Part shown: positions 29,807 through 39,060 of the stretch, piece after piece
How positions within the stretch are numbered: the first letter of the stretch is position 1
How the letters are laid out: each line of letters begins with the position of its first letter
NCBI GenBank assembly: GCA_047777415.1
Contig: JBKEEO010000001.1
Location: 310,001-374,000 of the forward strand
Reading direction: 5' to 3'
DNA: 64,000 bases
Source: Caproicibacter sp047777415
GTDB lineage: Bacteria > Bacillota > Clostridia > Oscillospirales > Acutalibacteraceae
Translations under genes and position numbers: made by a program
The notes under the pieces: generated by a model
What the model saw: the letters and a program-made list of their open reading frames with translations, nothing else
Database searches by the model: none
Told to the model about the DNA's origin: nothing

Positions 29807-29977
29807 TCAATAACCAAAGCAAAAAGCATTGTCGGATGGTTCGATTCCGGCGTAAGCTAGCGGTTTGGCAGGAATTGAAAAGCGAGAAATATCACCGATT
29901 TCGCCAAAAATAGTCGCACCGTTAATAGGTCCAATCCGGGGAATTGCAGTAATAGGAGAATTGATTTTATTAAGTAA
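29807..29977 (-). pseudogene. IS110-type transposase fragment (C-terminal)
   Basis: The minus strand encodes about 55 residues of the Transposase_20 domain: ITAIPRIGPINGATIFGEIG, DISRF, YAGIEPS. The rest of the gene is missing. At its upstream side the sequence passes directly into a fragment of another element. Confidence 0.7.
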
Positions 29978-30247
29978 TTGGACATGCAGATGTCGAAATT
30001 GGGACAAGGTTCTAAACCAGCTAAACATCCTGTTTTCCGATCGATTGACAGGCTGATTATCTCTGTAAATTAGGATTTCCTCAAAGCTGCTTTGGCATTC
30101 ACGTTTCGCGTGCATACCTCGGCAGTTTTGAGGAAAATGGATTAATCAGGAGCAAATCCAACCTTTTAATTTGCGTTGCAAATCAACAAATTACCAGAGT
30201 TCTTATCTGAATGGAATTCACAATTTACAAAAATATTACGGAGTGCC
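29978..30247 (+). mobile_element. Terminal fragment of the 44.5-46 kb IS256-type element
   Basis: This 270-bp piece matches, in opposite orientation, the end of the element at 44466-45981. It encodes the transposase C-terminus (WTCRCRNWDKVLNQLNILF) and runs to the terminal sequence whose reverse complement is GGCACTCCGTAATATTTTTG. It confirms where that element ends. It is a dead remnant. Confidence 0.8.
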
Positions 30248-30384
30248 ACTAGAAAATGGAGCTGCTTAGCGCCGATCCATCCGGTATTGCTATTATAGGT
30301 AACCGAAACGATTAAACCCATGTATCTTAGCTCATTTATTGCCAATCCTACAATAAAGTTCCCCCGAACTGCTACAAAATCAGG

Positions 30385-30626
30385 TCAGGAAATTTGATAT
30401 AACTTTTCGCATCTGTTAGCTGCTTTTTTCAGATAATCGCTGGCAAACTGCGCGTAAAACGCAGAGCTGCGCTTTAAAGCTTCTTCATCGTCTTTGAATT
30501 TGTCGTCGCTGAGGTTAGGATAGATTGCTCCTTTCTCGGTGCTGCCTGCACCTAGAAACGCAAAATATCCGGGTACTGGTATTTTTTCGCCAGTTCTTTG
30601 ATTGACAGGAGATGTCCCTTCCTTTT
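30385..30626 (-). pseudogene. C-terminal remnant of an unidentified gene
   Basis: Directly behind the aminotransferase fragment, an open minus-strand stretch encodes about 75 residues with protein-like composition (PVNQRTGEKIPVPGYFAFLG, AIYPNLSDDKF, SAFYAQFASDYLKKAANRCE) and stops at 30385. It has no start codon or ribosome site. I do not recognise the family. Confidence 0.4.
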
Positions 30627-31004
30627 TTATAAGTTTAAGCTTTCAACAAAATTCGAAATTCTTTTTATCCCTTCCAAAAGATTTTTTTGAGAAGTGACAT
30701 ATGAAATCCGTACATACTCTGTTCCACCCGGTCCGAATGCGGTTCCTGGTACCAAAGCAACTCTTGCTTCCCGTAACAATCGCATTGCAAATTCCTCTGA
30801 AGAAAGTCCTGTTTCTGAAATATTTACGTAGAGATAAAATGCTCCATTCGGTTTAACACATTTCAATCCTTTAATTTTTTCAATTCCTTCAACCAGCAGA
30901 TCCCTTCTGATACGAAATTCATTAATCATTTGCTTAACAGAATCTTGCGGACCGCTTAATGCTTCCACCGCAGCGTACTGTGCCATAGTGTTGACGCAGG
31001 AAAT

Positions 31005-32336
31005 GCTAGTGTCAAGAGAAGTTCGCAATTTCGGGACTCCGGAAAATGAATTAGGCTACGTTTAACAGTGAAAGAATGGATTTCGGGTTTAAGTATGCTC
31101 TAGAAACAGACCAGTCTTCCGCATATTCCATGAGACATGTTGTTACCAGCCGTAGGTAGGAATCCGGATTGGGAAATATTCCGACTACGCTGGTTCTGCG
31201 GCGAATTTCCTTGTTCAGCCGTTCTAGCATATTGGTTGAGGAGATTTTGCGGGCATCGAGTTCCGGAAAGGCATAAAAGGATAGAGAATCTTCCAATCCA
31301 TCTTGCAGGAGCTCAATTGCTTTTGGAAAGCGTTTTCCATACTGTTCTGATATTTGCTCTGCGCGTTGTCTAGCTATTTTAGCGGAAGGTGCTAACCAAA
31401 TTTCTTTTAACTGAGCCGCAAAGGATTCTTTTTCCTTCTGGGGTACATGAGCCAAAATATTTCGCATAAAATGGACTTTGCACCGTTGCCAAGAGGCTCC
31501 CGGAAAACTCTCACGGATGGCTGCAATCAGCCCTTTATTCGCGTCTGAAATCACCAGGAGCGGTGTTTTCAGACCACGATCTAAAAGACTTTGAAACAAT
31601 TGAGAATAACTTTCTTTGGATTCATCGAGCATTGGCTCCACGGCGAGGATATCCCTATGCCCCTGTTCATTGACGCCGCAAACTACCATCACAGCCATGC
31701 TGACGACCCGGCCATCCATACGAATTTTTTCATACAGTGCATCTGTCCAAATGACAGGATAGCGACCCGTCAGAGGCCGGCTGCGGAAGTACTGCACCTG
31801 CTCGTTAAGGCCTTTCGTCATTTCACTGACTTGACTGCGGGAAAGATTCTCAATTCCAAGACTGCGAGCTAGTTTCTCCATCTTTCGCGTAGATACACCC
31901 TGCACAAACGCTTCTTGAACCACTTGAATCAGCGCTGCTTCACTGCGCTTGCGTTCTGTTACGAAAAACGGGATATAGCCCTGATTTCGGAGTTTTGGTA
32001 CCATCAGATACATCGTCCCCATACGAGTATCCAATCGACGTGGCCGATAGCCGCAGCGGTAATCACGGCGGGACGGATTGTGTGCATTCTTTTCTGCGCC
32101 AATAATACCGGAGACCTCTGCTTCCATTAGACGGGTACACAGCCATTCCAGCATTGACAGCATTGGATCCGGCTGCGCCATACATTTTAGTAGCAATTCT
32201 GTCAAATCTGTGGTATTCTTTTTGTGAGTCATTGGGTATCTCTCCTTTTTTGAATGTCTTCTCACCATTCATTTTATCGGAGTCCCAATGACTTTTCTAT
32301 GCCTTGATAAAATTGCGAACTTTATTGTACTCCATC
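31005..32336 (-). mobile_element. IS256-family insertion sequence, copy 3
   Basis: 1332 bp with the same ends as copies 1 and 2. Flanking octamers CAGGAAAT (left) and GATCGGAT (right) do not match, unlike the perfect duplications of the other two copies. This fits deletion of DNA next to the element or recombination between two copies. Confidence 0.9.
31051..32232 (-). CDS. IS256-family transposase, copy 3
   Basis: 393 residues, intact, with the DDE residues. It differs from copies 1 and 2 by a few substitutions and ends SILSLLNVA like copy 1. Confidence 0.92.
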   Translation of the reverse strand: MTHKKNTTDLTELLLKCMAQPDPMLSMLEWLCTRLMEAEVSGIIGAEKNAHNPSRRDYRCGYRPRRLDTRMGTMYLMVPKLRNQGYIPFFVTERKRSEAALIQVVQEAFVQGVSTRKMEKLARSLGIENLSRSQVSEMTKGLNEQVQYFRSRPLTGRYPVIWTDALYEKIRMDGRVVSMAVMVVCGVNEQGHRDILAVEPMLDESKESYSQLFQSLLDRGLKTPLLVISDANKGLIAAIRESFPGASWQRCKVHFMRNILAHVPQKEKESFAAQLKEIWLAPSAKIARQRAEQISEQYGKRFPKAIELLQDGLEDSLSFYAFPELDARKISSTNMLERLNKEIRRRTSVVGIFPNPDSYLRLVTTCLMEYAEDWSVSRAYLNPKSILSLLNVA

Positions 32337-32897
32337 GATCGGATTTGAAGGAGAATTCAGCAAAATAGCTTTTGTTTTTGGTGTAATAGCCTTTTCCAAA
32401 TCCTCACAATCCATAATGAATCCGTTTTCCTCACGTAAAGTGACAAATTTCGGTACAGCACCTAAAGAAACTGCCTGACCAAGATAGTTGGAAAACAGCG
32501 GAACACCGATGATAATTTCATCTCCTGGATTTAATAAGGTTTTCATGGAAAGATATAAGGCTCCTGTCGCTCCGTTTGTGACTATCACCTGCTGTTCCGG
32601 ATCGACGCGGATTCCTTTTCTTTTCTGTACACTTTTGGCAATTAACGCTCTCAGCTGCGGAATTCCCGCACTTAAGGTGTAACGCGTTTTTCCTTCATGC
32701 AGTGCTCTGCAGGCAGCTTCCACAATATTTTTCGGTGTTGGAAAATCCGGCTCTCCGACCATCAGCTTGATACAGTCATCCATTTTTACGGCTATGTTAA
32801 AAATCTTGCGAATGCCGGAAGTCGGCGCGGCCAGCGCATTTTTGGATAAGCTTTTCATTCTATCTCTCCCTAAATCGACAATATTTGATAATACAAC

Positions 32898-33090
32898 TTA
32901 TCTGAGTGCGGCAGGCTGTACTTCTGGAGGAATCGGACAAAGATAACTTTCACCATTTAAAGTTTCTTTCCATTCCTCTCTCGCCCGATCCACAATTTTA
33001 GGTTCTTTAAAAAAGCTCAGCAGCCGTCTATGCGATACTTTTTGCAGCCAAAAGCCTGCTTCGCCGCAGTTAACTGGGCTGTAGGCACAA
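32898..33090 (-). pseudogene. C-terminal fragment of an M20 (AbgB-like) amidohydrolase
   Basis: The minus strand encodes GFWLQKVSHRRLLSFFKEPK, then VDRAREEWKETLNGESYLCP and IPPEVQPAALR, ending at the stop at 32898. The ending (K-A-x-E-E-(F/W) followed by YxCPIPxxVxP) is that of M20 family amidohydrolases such as AbgB. No N-terminal part exists. It lies just upstream of the aminotransferase fragment, so both probably belonged to one amino-acid or peptide utilisation operon. Confidence 0.5.
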
Positions 33091-33150
33091 ATTAACTGAC
33101 ATCACGCACACCGGTAGGATTTGTCCGAGTTATGGAGTTTCCAACGGTTG

Positions 33151-33650
33151 TCATATCGTAATCCGGGCCGCAAAGTTACTCATAATAGTTGGGAAGTCAT
33201 ATTTTTGAATTTGTACGTTTAAACCGAGCGCAGTTAGGTTGCTCTGCACAACATTTGCAACCGATTCACGGGTTGTGTTGCCCGTGGGGATATTAAATTG
33301 ATCTGTTTCACCACTCTGAAGCTCTGCAGTGATATGACTGCCCTGCATAATCTTAAATTTGCTTGCTTATCATCATAGTAGCGGAATCAATATCCTTAAA
33401 AATATGCTGAGGAACCGTCTTCATATTTTGCAAATTGACTCTTCAAAACCTTCCATGCTAATGGTGCTCTTCAATGTAAATGGAACGGTATGGCCATCGA
33501 TTTTCTTTACGCCGGAAACTAGCTCCTCGGAAAACGATTTTACTGCTTTAGACAGCGGAACTTCCTCCTGCACATGCTGCCGGTGTGGATAGGACTATCG
33601 CAGTGAAAAGCAGCACAGAAAGTTTTTCATAGACTTCATGACTTTCACTC
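33151..33650 (-). pseudogene. Peptide ABC-transporter substrate-binding protein, degenerate
   Basis: A signal-peptide-like start near 33640 (MKSMKNFLCCFSL) is followed by a stop and frame changes. Further on, about 65 residues resemble the C-terminal domain of SBP_bac_5 proteins (TRESVANVVQSNLTALGLNV, then QIQKYDFPTIMSNF). Most of the 500-residue protein is missing. Assignment rests on this last segment. Confidence 0.5.
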
Positions 33651-33755
33651 CATTCTTAAATTCTTCAATTTATGAATATCATGGACTTTATAACTAATCA
33701 GGTGAAATCGGAGATGCCGACCAAATTTTAAGTTTAATTAAGTTTAAATTATAAT

Positions 33756-33792
33756 AGCCCTAGTCCAATTGATTTGGATTAGGGCTTCTTTG
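33756..33792 (-). terminator. Hairpin between two minus-strand units (terminator)
   Basis: GCCCTA-TCCAA and TTGGA-TAGGGC pair with one mismatch. It probably ended transcription of the minus-strand DUF362 unit, or marks an old operon end. Confidence 0.55.
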
Positions 33793-34277
33793 CCTCTATG
33801 ATACTGTTTGCAAAAAACAAAGCCCCATATCTTTTTAAGATACAGGGCGTCATTGCCACTTCTGAGAAAATCTTGTTCAACCGATATTTTATTAACATGA
33901 ATTTACTAACTAGTAATAACGTGTTAAAAATCATTTGTCAATAGAAAATTTATAATTTTAACGATTCCTCCAAAAAAATAATTTATTTGAAACAAATCAG
34001 TTGTAAGAAACGCAAAATAATTTTGCAATATCAAAAAACTTCTCGCATTGCAAAAAATACGCTGTCAAAATTTAAAGCCATCACTTAGCGCATGAACGCC
34101 GTTTCCATTTCGGAAACCCTTTGGTGGTCACCGGGTCTTCCAACTTTGTTTTTTAAACTTGTACTGCAATTCAAATTCCGGGTGGCTGAATACAGAATGA
34201 TTCTGAAAACTTTTGACACAACCAGCTTTTATCCCATATTTTATACAGACCTCCCGAGCTTTGCCGGAGGTACCGTT
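33793..34277. other. AT-rich stretch without a gene
   Basis: About 485 bases in which no convincing coding region, RNA or repeat is visible. A weak plus-strand frame at 34092-34298 has no ribosome site and overlaps the DUF362 gene. Confidence 0.5.
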
Positions 34278-35369
34278 TTATTCCCAGTTCTCTTCTAAAA
34301 ATTTCAATATATCTGCAGCGCTTGGAGGACAGCCTTTTAAGTTTTTATCAAAACGATTCGTACAGCTGCCTATTCCAATCTCACCGGATTTTCCTTTAAA
34401 TCCTTGGCCAATAGAAATCTTTTCTTTATGTCCCCGTAATTCGTTTCGGCGATCCAACTTATCCAGTGCATGAATCAACATACCGTAACAAGCACTGCAA
34501 GCCTCTTTTGACTCCACATAACCAGCCAGCTTACTCACCCTACGGCTAAGATGATGCGGCGGCACCGCAACGCCTTCATTGAGCTGGGTAATTTCTGCTT
34601 TAGTAATATCCGCGCAGCCTACTCCTAGTGCTTCTGCCATTTGTATATAGGGAACTTCTGATATGGGCACTCCCATCGTTTGACAGACAAAAGCATCACA
34701 CAGAACGGGATCCGTACAGCAGAAAATCCGATTCATCGGAACCGGGTTGCCGCCCTCTTCAAAATTAAGATCACCGCAAATATTGTCAACTATGATGATT
34801 CCCGTATGGATAGCTGCTCCCAGGTAAGCTATTGGCTTATGCAGTCCCATTGCGTGAAAACGACGTTTCTCTGAATTTGGGATCAACCCTTTCAAGTTCT
34901 TTAAAGCACAAGTTACAACAGTTTGGCAATGGCCTTTTAAAACGGGTAGATTAATCAAAAAATCCGTTTCATAAACCTGCTTACATATTTTAAGTTCCAT
35001 ATCAGCGACCTTTTTAGATACGTAATCGTCCTTCTGCAAGTCAATGAAGGGAACTCTGTGCTGTTCGCAAACTCTTTTAAGGCCTGAACTCCGATAGGCG
35101 TCAGAAGTCCTTGCCCCCACCCATGAACTTTCTATCACCGATAAGTTCCTCAAGCCGTTGCTCTCTAGGTAAGTTAGCACTCCATCCACAATTTCGGGAT
35201 GAGTTACCGCTCCGCTAGCGGCATCAGTCGCAGTTACAAGATTAGGTTTTAGTGCAACCCTGGCATTCTTATCTCCGATCATCTCGGTCAACCTGACATG
35301 CTCCAGCAGCTGCATTGTCATTGCCTTATAATCGGTTCCGTGAATCAAAACTATCTGCTGGTTTGTCAT
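34278..35369 (-). CDS. DUF362 domain protein
   Basis: 363 residues, apparently intact in a region otherwise full of broken genes. DUF362 features are visible: ALKPNLVTATDAASGAVTHP near the N-terminus, INLPVLKGHCQTVVTCALKN in the middle and VPMNRIFCCTDPVLCDAF. The C-terminal part holds several Cys (CSACYGM, GIGSCT, GCPPS) that could bind metal, but no classical ferredoxin 4Fe-4S motif. Members are found beside redox enzymes and amino-acid metabolism genes; no reaction is established. ATG 35369 follows AAGGAGGGC. Confidence 0.8.
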   Translation of the reverse strand: MTNQQIVLIHGTDYKAMTMQLLEHVRLTEMIGDKNARVALKPNLVTATDAASGAVTHPEIVDGVLTYLESNGLRNLSVIESSWVGARTSDAYRSSGLKRVCEQHRVPFIDLQKDDYVSKKVADMELKICKQVYETDFLINLPVLKGHCQTVVTCALKNLKGLIPNSEKRRFHAMGLHKPIAYLGAAIHTGIIIVDNICGDLNFEEGGNPVPMNRIFCCTDPVLCDAFVCQTMGVPISEVPYIQMAEALGVGCADITKAEITQLNEGVAVPPHHLSRRVSKLAGYVESKEACSACYGMLIHALDKLDRRNELRGHKEKISIGQGFKGKSGEIGIGSCTNRFDKNLKGCPPSAADILKFLEENWE

Positions 35370-35429
35370 AATACGCCCTCCTTATATATAAAAGCAGTGG
35401 TTTTAAAAGGCCTCTTTCCATAAGCTGAC

Positions 35430-35825
35430 CGTGCTCAAAAAATTTGCAACCTAGGAAATCCGAAAAATGTAGGCAGCGCTTAACAGTGACAGAAATGAAT
35501 TTTGGGTTGAAGTATGCTCTGGAAACAGACCATTCCTTTGCATACCCCCACAGCTAAATTATGACCAACTGATGGCAAGAATCGAAATGAGGGTGATTTT
35601 TGATTACGCCTGCTTTACATGAATAGGAATATCTTTGCTTTGGATTTATAAAGCATCAGATTTGCGATTAGGCCATACTTTTAGTAGTAATTCCGTCATT
35701 CTGTGTTATTCTTTTTGAAATCATGGGGGTTTGTCTCTTTTTAACTTCCACGCATCATTAATTTTATCGGAGACCCAATGGCTTTTCAATTCCATATACA
35801 AAAATGAGAACTTGATTGTACTAAC
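35430..35825 (-). mobile_element. Fossil, internally deleted copy of the 1332-bp IS256-family element
   Basis: Both ends align with copies 1-3 but carry many changes. At the left, AAGTATGCTCTGGAAACAGA and the sequence before it are recognisable. At the right, TTTATCGGAG-CCCAATG and GAACTTGATTGTACT are recognisable. About 940 bp of the middle is missing and no frame remains. It predates the three fresh copies. Confidence 0.75.
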
Positions 35826-35866
35826 CACCATGCCGCATAAACTATACTGCACATAAGGTGTTTTGA

Positions 35867-36110
35867 TTGATTATGACCCTTTTTTCCAAGCCGTTTCGGC
35901 GTTTTCAGTTTTGGCTCGTTAACCTTTTCGTGATGATTTTCCAAATCTGGGACCCTATCACAAGAATGGCAATATCAATGATAACACCGGAAATTGGCCC
36001 TGTGAAGAAAGAGCGGATATTCAATATTGATAACATCGGTTTTCTTACCCCAAATGGCTGTGAGCTTATCTGCGTTGCCACCCACATGGACTAGGTTGAA
36101 ATCAACACCC
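35867..36110 (-). pseudogene. Remnant of membrane transport genes, possibly tripartite tricarboxylate type
   Basis: The minus strand first encodes VDFNLVHVGGNADKLTAIWG followed by KKTDVINIEYP, which resembles TctC-type binding proteins. After a frame change it encodes a hydrophobic segment GVIIDIAILVIGSQIWKI. No complete gene exists. The family suggestion is weak. Confidence 0.3.
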
Positions 36111-36579
36111 AAGTTACTACTCTTTCCTCACAGCTAGAATCTGATATATTAGATACAAATAACAGTTCATTTATTGTCAATAAAATACCTAACGTGTATA
36201 TGTGTATTGTCTAAAATTTATGAAATTATTATCTTATTTCGCGGCTATAAATAAAGGCAGGAACGGACACTTCAGTTAAAGTATGACAGCCAAATTATAT
36301 TGAACAGAACGGAACTGCCCGTTCCTTCATGAAAAATTATAGAAAATTGAGGCAATTAATGAATATCTAGATTTTGTAGTACTGCATCAATTGTGCAAAA
36401 GGGATTAACGACAATTAACGACCTCTCCTTTATTGCTTAGCATAGGTACAGTAATCAGTTCTTTCGTTGCCCAGACCATTGCTTTGCTTATTACTTTTCA
36501 ACAAAGTTATGCAAAATCTCCCTTTGACGTTTCATTGAGATAATGCTAGTTTGATGGTCTTAATAAACAAAACGCCGTT
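36111..36579. other. Stretch without a gene
   Basis: Nearly 470 bases in which no gene, RNA or clear repeat is seen. It lies between the transport-gene remnant and the 3' end of the IclR gene. Confidence 0.5.
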
Positions 36580-37377
36580 TTAATTATTAAGATTACTATC
36601 ATATCCCAAAGCTTCTGAGATGCGATTCGTTGTTTTCATCATCTCATCCAAAATTTGATTGATCTTTTCATCGGTCATTCTGCTTGCCGGTCCCGTTACA
36701 CTCATTCCAGCCACAATATCTCCGGTATAATCCCGGATAGGACAAGCCAAACATCGCACTCCTTCTTCACTTTCTTCATTATCATAGGCATAACCTCTTG
36801 CCCGAATTTGTTCCAGTTCCGCAAGAAGTTCCTGACGGGTTGTAATGGTATTGGCGGTAAAACGAGTTAGCCCTTTTTTACGAATCAGTTCGTCCAATTG
36901 CTCCGGGGTATAATTAAGCAGAAGGAGTTTCCCATTGCCCGTACAGTGCATAGGACTGGTGTTACCAATACTTTGCATGCTCATCAGTGTTCGATTGGGA
37001 CCTGTCGCTACGTCAATATACACCATGGTCATATCTCTCTCCACAGATACACACAGAGATTCCTGAAACTTGTCTGACAAAGCAATCAGATATGGATGTG
37101 TTATTGTTTGCAATTCCATATGCCTGCTGACACGGCTGGCCACTTGACAAATCTTATAAGTGAGGTAGTAGCGTTGGCTGTCCCGTTCCTGCTCTACATA
37201 GTGGCAATTTTGCAACGAAGCCAAAAAACGCAGGGTCGTACTGACGTTCAAATTCAGCGCATTGCTGATATCCCGCAGCCGCATGGGACTGTGGGCCTTC
37301 GCCAACAATTCTATAATAGCCATCGCTTTTTCGGTTGACTGATTTGTCATAGATGGTTTCTTGTTCTGATTTGGCAT
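36580..37377 (-). CDS. IclR family transcriptional regulator
   Basis: 265 residues with the two IclR domains. The N-terminal winged helix is AMAIIELLAKAHSPMRLRDI then NVSTTLRFLASL. The effector domain contains MHCTGNGKLLL, TRQELLAELEQIRARGYAYD, and GVRCLACPIRDYTGDIVAGM. Such regulators control catabolic genes for organic acids, sugars or amino acids. The likely targets next to it (a hydroxyacid dehydrogenase, transporters) are now broken, so it may be an orphan. Intact. Confidence 0.92.
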   Translation of the reverse strand: MPNQNKKPSMTNQSTEKAMAIIELLAKAHSPMRLRDISNALNLNVSTTLRFLASLQNCHYVEQERDSQRYYLTYKICQVASRVSRHMELQTITHPYLIALSDKFQESLCVSVERDMTMVYIDVATGPNRTLMSMQSIGNTSPMHCTGNGKLLLLNYTPEQLDELIRKKGLTRFTANTITTRQELLAELEQIRARGYAYDNEESEEGVRCLACPIRDYTGDIVAGMSVTGPASRMTDEKINQILDEMMKTTNRISEALGYDSNLNN

Positions 37378-37398
37378 GTTCGTTCTCCCAACTTTCTA

Positions 37399-37803
37399 AA
37401 GTTGTTTTCATATCTATCCCAATGACTCAGGCAAAGCGATTGGAGAATATGTATCTTTGGATACACTTTATGCACAATCCGATGTAATCTCTCTGCACTG
37501 CAGCCTAACACCTTAGAATGAGAAAATGATAAACAAGGACGCAATCGCAAAAATAAAAGACGGCGTTATTATTATTAACAATGCCCGCGGTATGCTTATT
37601 GATGAACAGGATTTAACAGATGCTCTGAATAGCGGCAAGGTAGCGGCTGCCGGCTCGGATGTTGTTTCCACCAAGCCCATCAAGAAAGATAATCCTCTGT
37701 TGAAAGCGAAAAATTTCATTATTACACCTTACATCGCTTGGTGCCTAAGGAAAGCCGCCAGCGCATCATGGAATGCACTGTGGAAAATGTCGTGAATAAA
37801 TAA
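37399..37803 (+). pseudogene. D-isomer 2-hydroxyacid dehydrogenase (HprA-like), degenerate
   Basis: Encodes the C-terminal half of a glycerate/hydroxypyruvate reductase-type protein: GEYVSLDTLYAQSDVISLHC, DGVIIINNARGMLIDEQDL, ALNSGKVAAAG and KESRQRIMECTVENV. It has no N-terminus, an in-frame TAG at about 37510 where a Glu codon (PEN) is expected, a frameshift near 37740, and Tyr in place of the catalytic His (ITPYIAW). It therefore carries several independent lesions. It is divergent from the iclR gene. Confidence 0.85.
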
Positions 37804-37915
37804 CTTATCTCCCTGTCAATTAACCCGTCCTTCGCGAAATGCGTTGGATGGGTTATTTCATTATCTGAGAAAAGATGAATCAGCAACTAATCATCAAAAT
37901 GATTTTTGCAAAATT

Positions 37916-38250
37916 TTACAAAGAAAGCATATTTCTGATTTTTCTCCAATCTTCACATTGAGCGGCCAGCGGATTTTTTATGGGGGACTTGAGAGAACGA
38001 TTGCGATTCAATGTGCCCATCAAGCCGCAATGCGCAAGCGGGATCACCTGAACGGAGGCTGTCTTGTACTTTGCTCTGACCGCACCCTTTTTCATGACAT
38101 CATGATAGGAGCACTGGATTACAGGTTCTGAGGCATCCGCAATATGCAGCGCGGCATCAAACACCGCTTTTCCCAGACACAAAACAACTCTAGGCTGAAT
38201 GAAATCAAAGCAGTGCAAATCACCTTTATTGCCAATAGCAGCAAATGGAT
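37916..38250 (-). pseudogene. Fragment resembling a uracil-DNA glycosylase-like fold protein
   Basis: About 110 residues without a proper start. The segment FDFIQPRVVLCLGKAVFDAA followed later by VQVIPLAHCGLMGTLNRNRS fits the second half of UDG-superfamily proteins (PxVIxxLGxxA, then HxG). The sequence enters directly after the stop of the next upstream minus-strand gene, so the N-terminal domain is missing or frameshifted. Low certainty. Confidence 0.35.
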
Positions 38251-38251
38251 T

Positions 38252-38569
38252 TTACCCATTTAGAGCTTTTTGAATCAATGCTAAAATATAAGCTGAATTT
38301 CTGGATTTCTTACAGATTACTTGCCTTATCCCCGGTTCACCACTCTGCCATTGCTCATAATAAAAATACACAGATAAAAACTCTTTTTTGGATATTGTCC
38401 TCGGCATGGATAATTTACTCCGTGGTTCATGGTCAGCAGCCGCATTAACAACTATTTTTCCGTCGTGGGATGAAGCTTTGAACCAAAAACCTCTCGTAGT
38501 TTGAACTTCTTTTGCAGAAACCGAAAGCTCTGATACAACTTGATTCCACAGTGTTTCACCATTCATCAT
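38252..38569 (-). CDS. Hypothetical protein, about 105 residues
   Basis: Starts at ATG 38569 (MMNGETLWNQ) behind AAAGGGGTG. Visible features are GFWFKASSHDGKIVVNAAAD, PRTISKKEFLSVYFYYEQW and a C-terminal SRNSAYILALIQKAL. No transmembrane segment. The conserved-looking Trp, Tyr and Lys pattern suggests a real gene, possibly a small nucleic-acid-associated protein, but I do not recognise the family. Confidence 0.5.
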   Translation of the reverse strand: MMNGETLWNQVVSELSVSAKEVQTTRGFWFKASSHDGKIVVNAAADHEPRSKLSMPRTISKKEFLSVYFYYEQWQSGEPGIRQVICKKSRNSAYILALIQKALNG

Positions 38570-38587
38570 ACCATACACCCCTTTCAT

Positions 38588-39060
38588 ACAAAGTTTTTTA
38601 TCTAGCTTTTGGAAAACAGCAAAATTTCATTGCACCCACACACCAACTTGAAGGAATTTTGGAGTCGAAAAGACGAAGATAGGCTATCATAAATATTGTA
38701 TATGTAAATTTTACCATAATAATTTAAATAAGTCAGTATTCGCCTAATTTTCCCTCAAAATGCTATAAGGAGTTTGTTCATTCGGAAAATGCCGTCAAAA
38801 CCAAAATACGCCAATCGATCAGTTCTATTATTATGAAAGTATGCACCTTGTTTTCTTTTGAATGTTTAAGTCAAATATCGCTAAATGATAATTATACAAG
38901 AAACAAAACAAAAAGTATTTAACTTATCCGGAAGTTGTGGTAAAGTTTCAGCATTAAAAGATTCCCAGTAACCGTTCCAATCCACAAGAAATAAGGAACG
39001 AATTTTAGCAGTCACTATAAAAAGTTCCATACCGGATTTTAGTGAAAAGAGGTCAGCAAG
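38588..39060. other. Intergenic stretch before aspA
   Basis: About 470 bases without a supported gene. The last 20 nt contain the aspA ribosome site AAAAGAGGTC. No clear promoter could be chosen. Confidence 0.45.

Larger units (their letters stand above)
30627..32858 (-). pseudogene. PLP-dependent class I aminotransferase, broken by IS copy 3 and an internal deletion
   Basis: The N-terminal half (32337-32858, about 174 residues) runs from MKSLSKNALAAPTSGI through VTNGATGALYLS to NSPSNP. The C-terminal part (30627-31004, about 126 residues) begins at SCVNTMAQYAAVEAL and includes FGPGGTEYVRISYV. A complete enzyme has about 390 residues, so about 80-85 are missing between them. These include the PLP-binding Lys and the MTGWRxGY region. 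IS copy 3 sits exactly at the gap and lacks a matching target duplication, so insertion was accompanied by deletion. The gene cannot be active. Confidence 0.88.

Noticed and set aside
24406..32336. IS copies 2 and 3 as a composite transposon carrying the 1133-residue gene
   Set aside because: Copy 2 has its own perfect 8-bp duplication on both sides, and the outer flanks of the pair (AGTTAGAA and GATCGGAT) do not match. They are separate insertions.
34092..34298. Plus-strand frame opposite the end of the DUF362 gene
   Set aside because: No ribosome site, no recognisable motif, and it overlaps a well-supported gene on the other strand.
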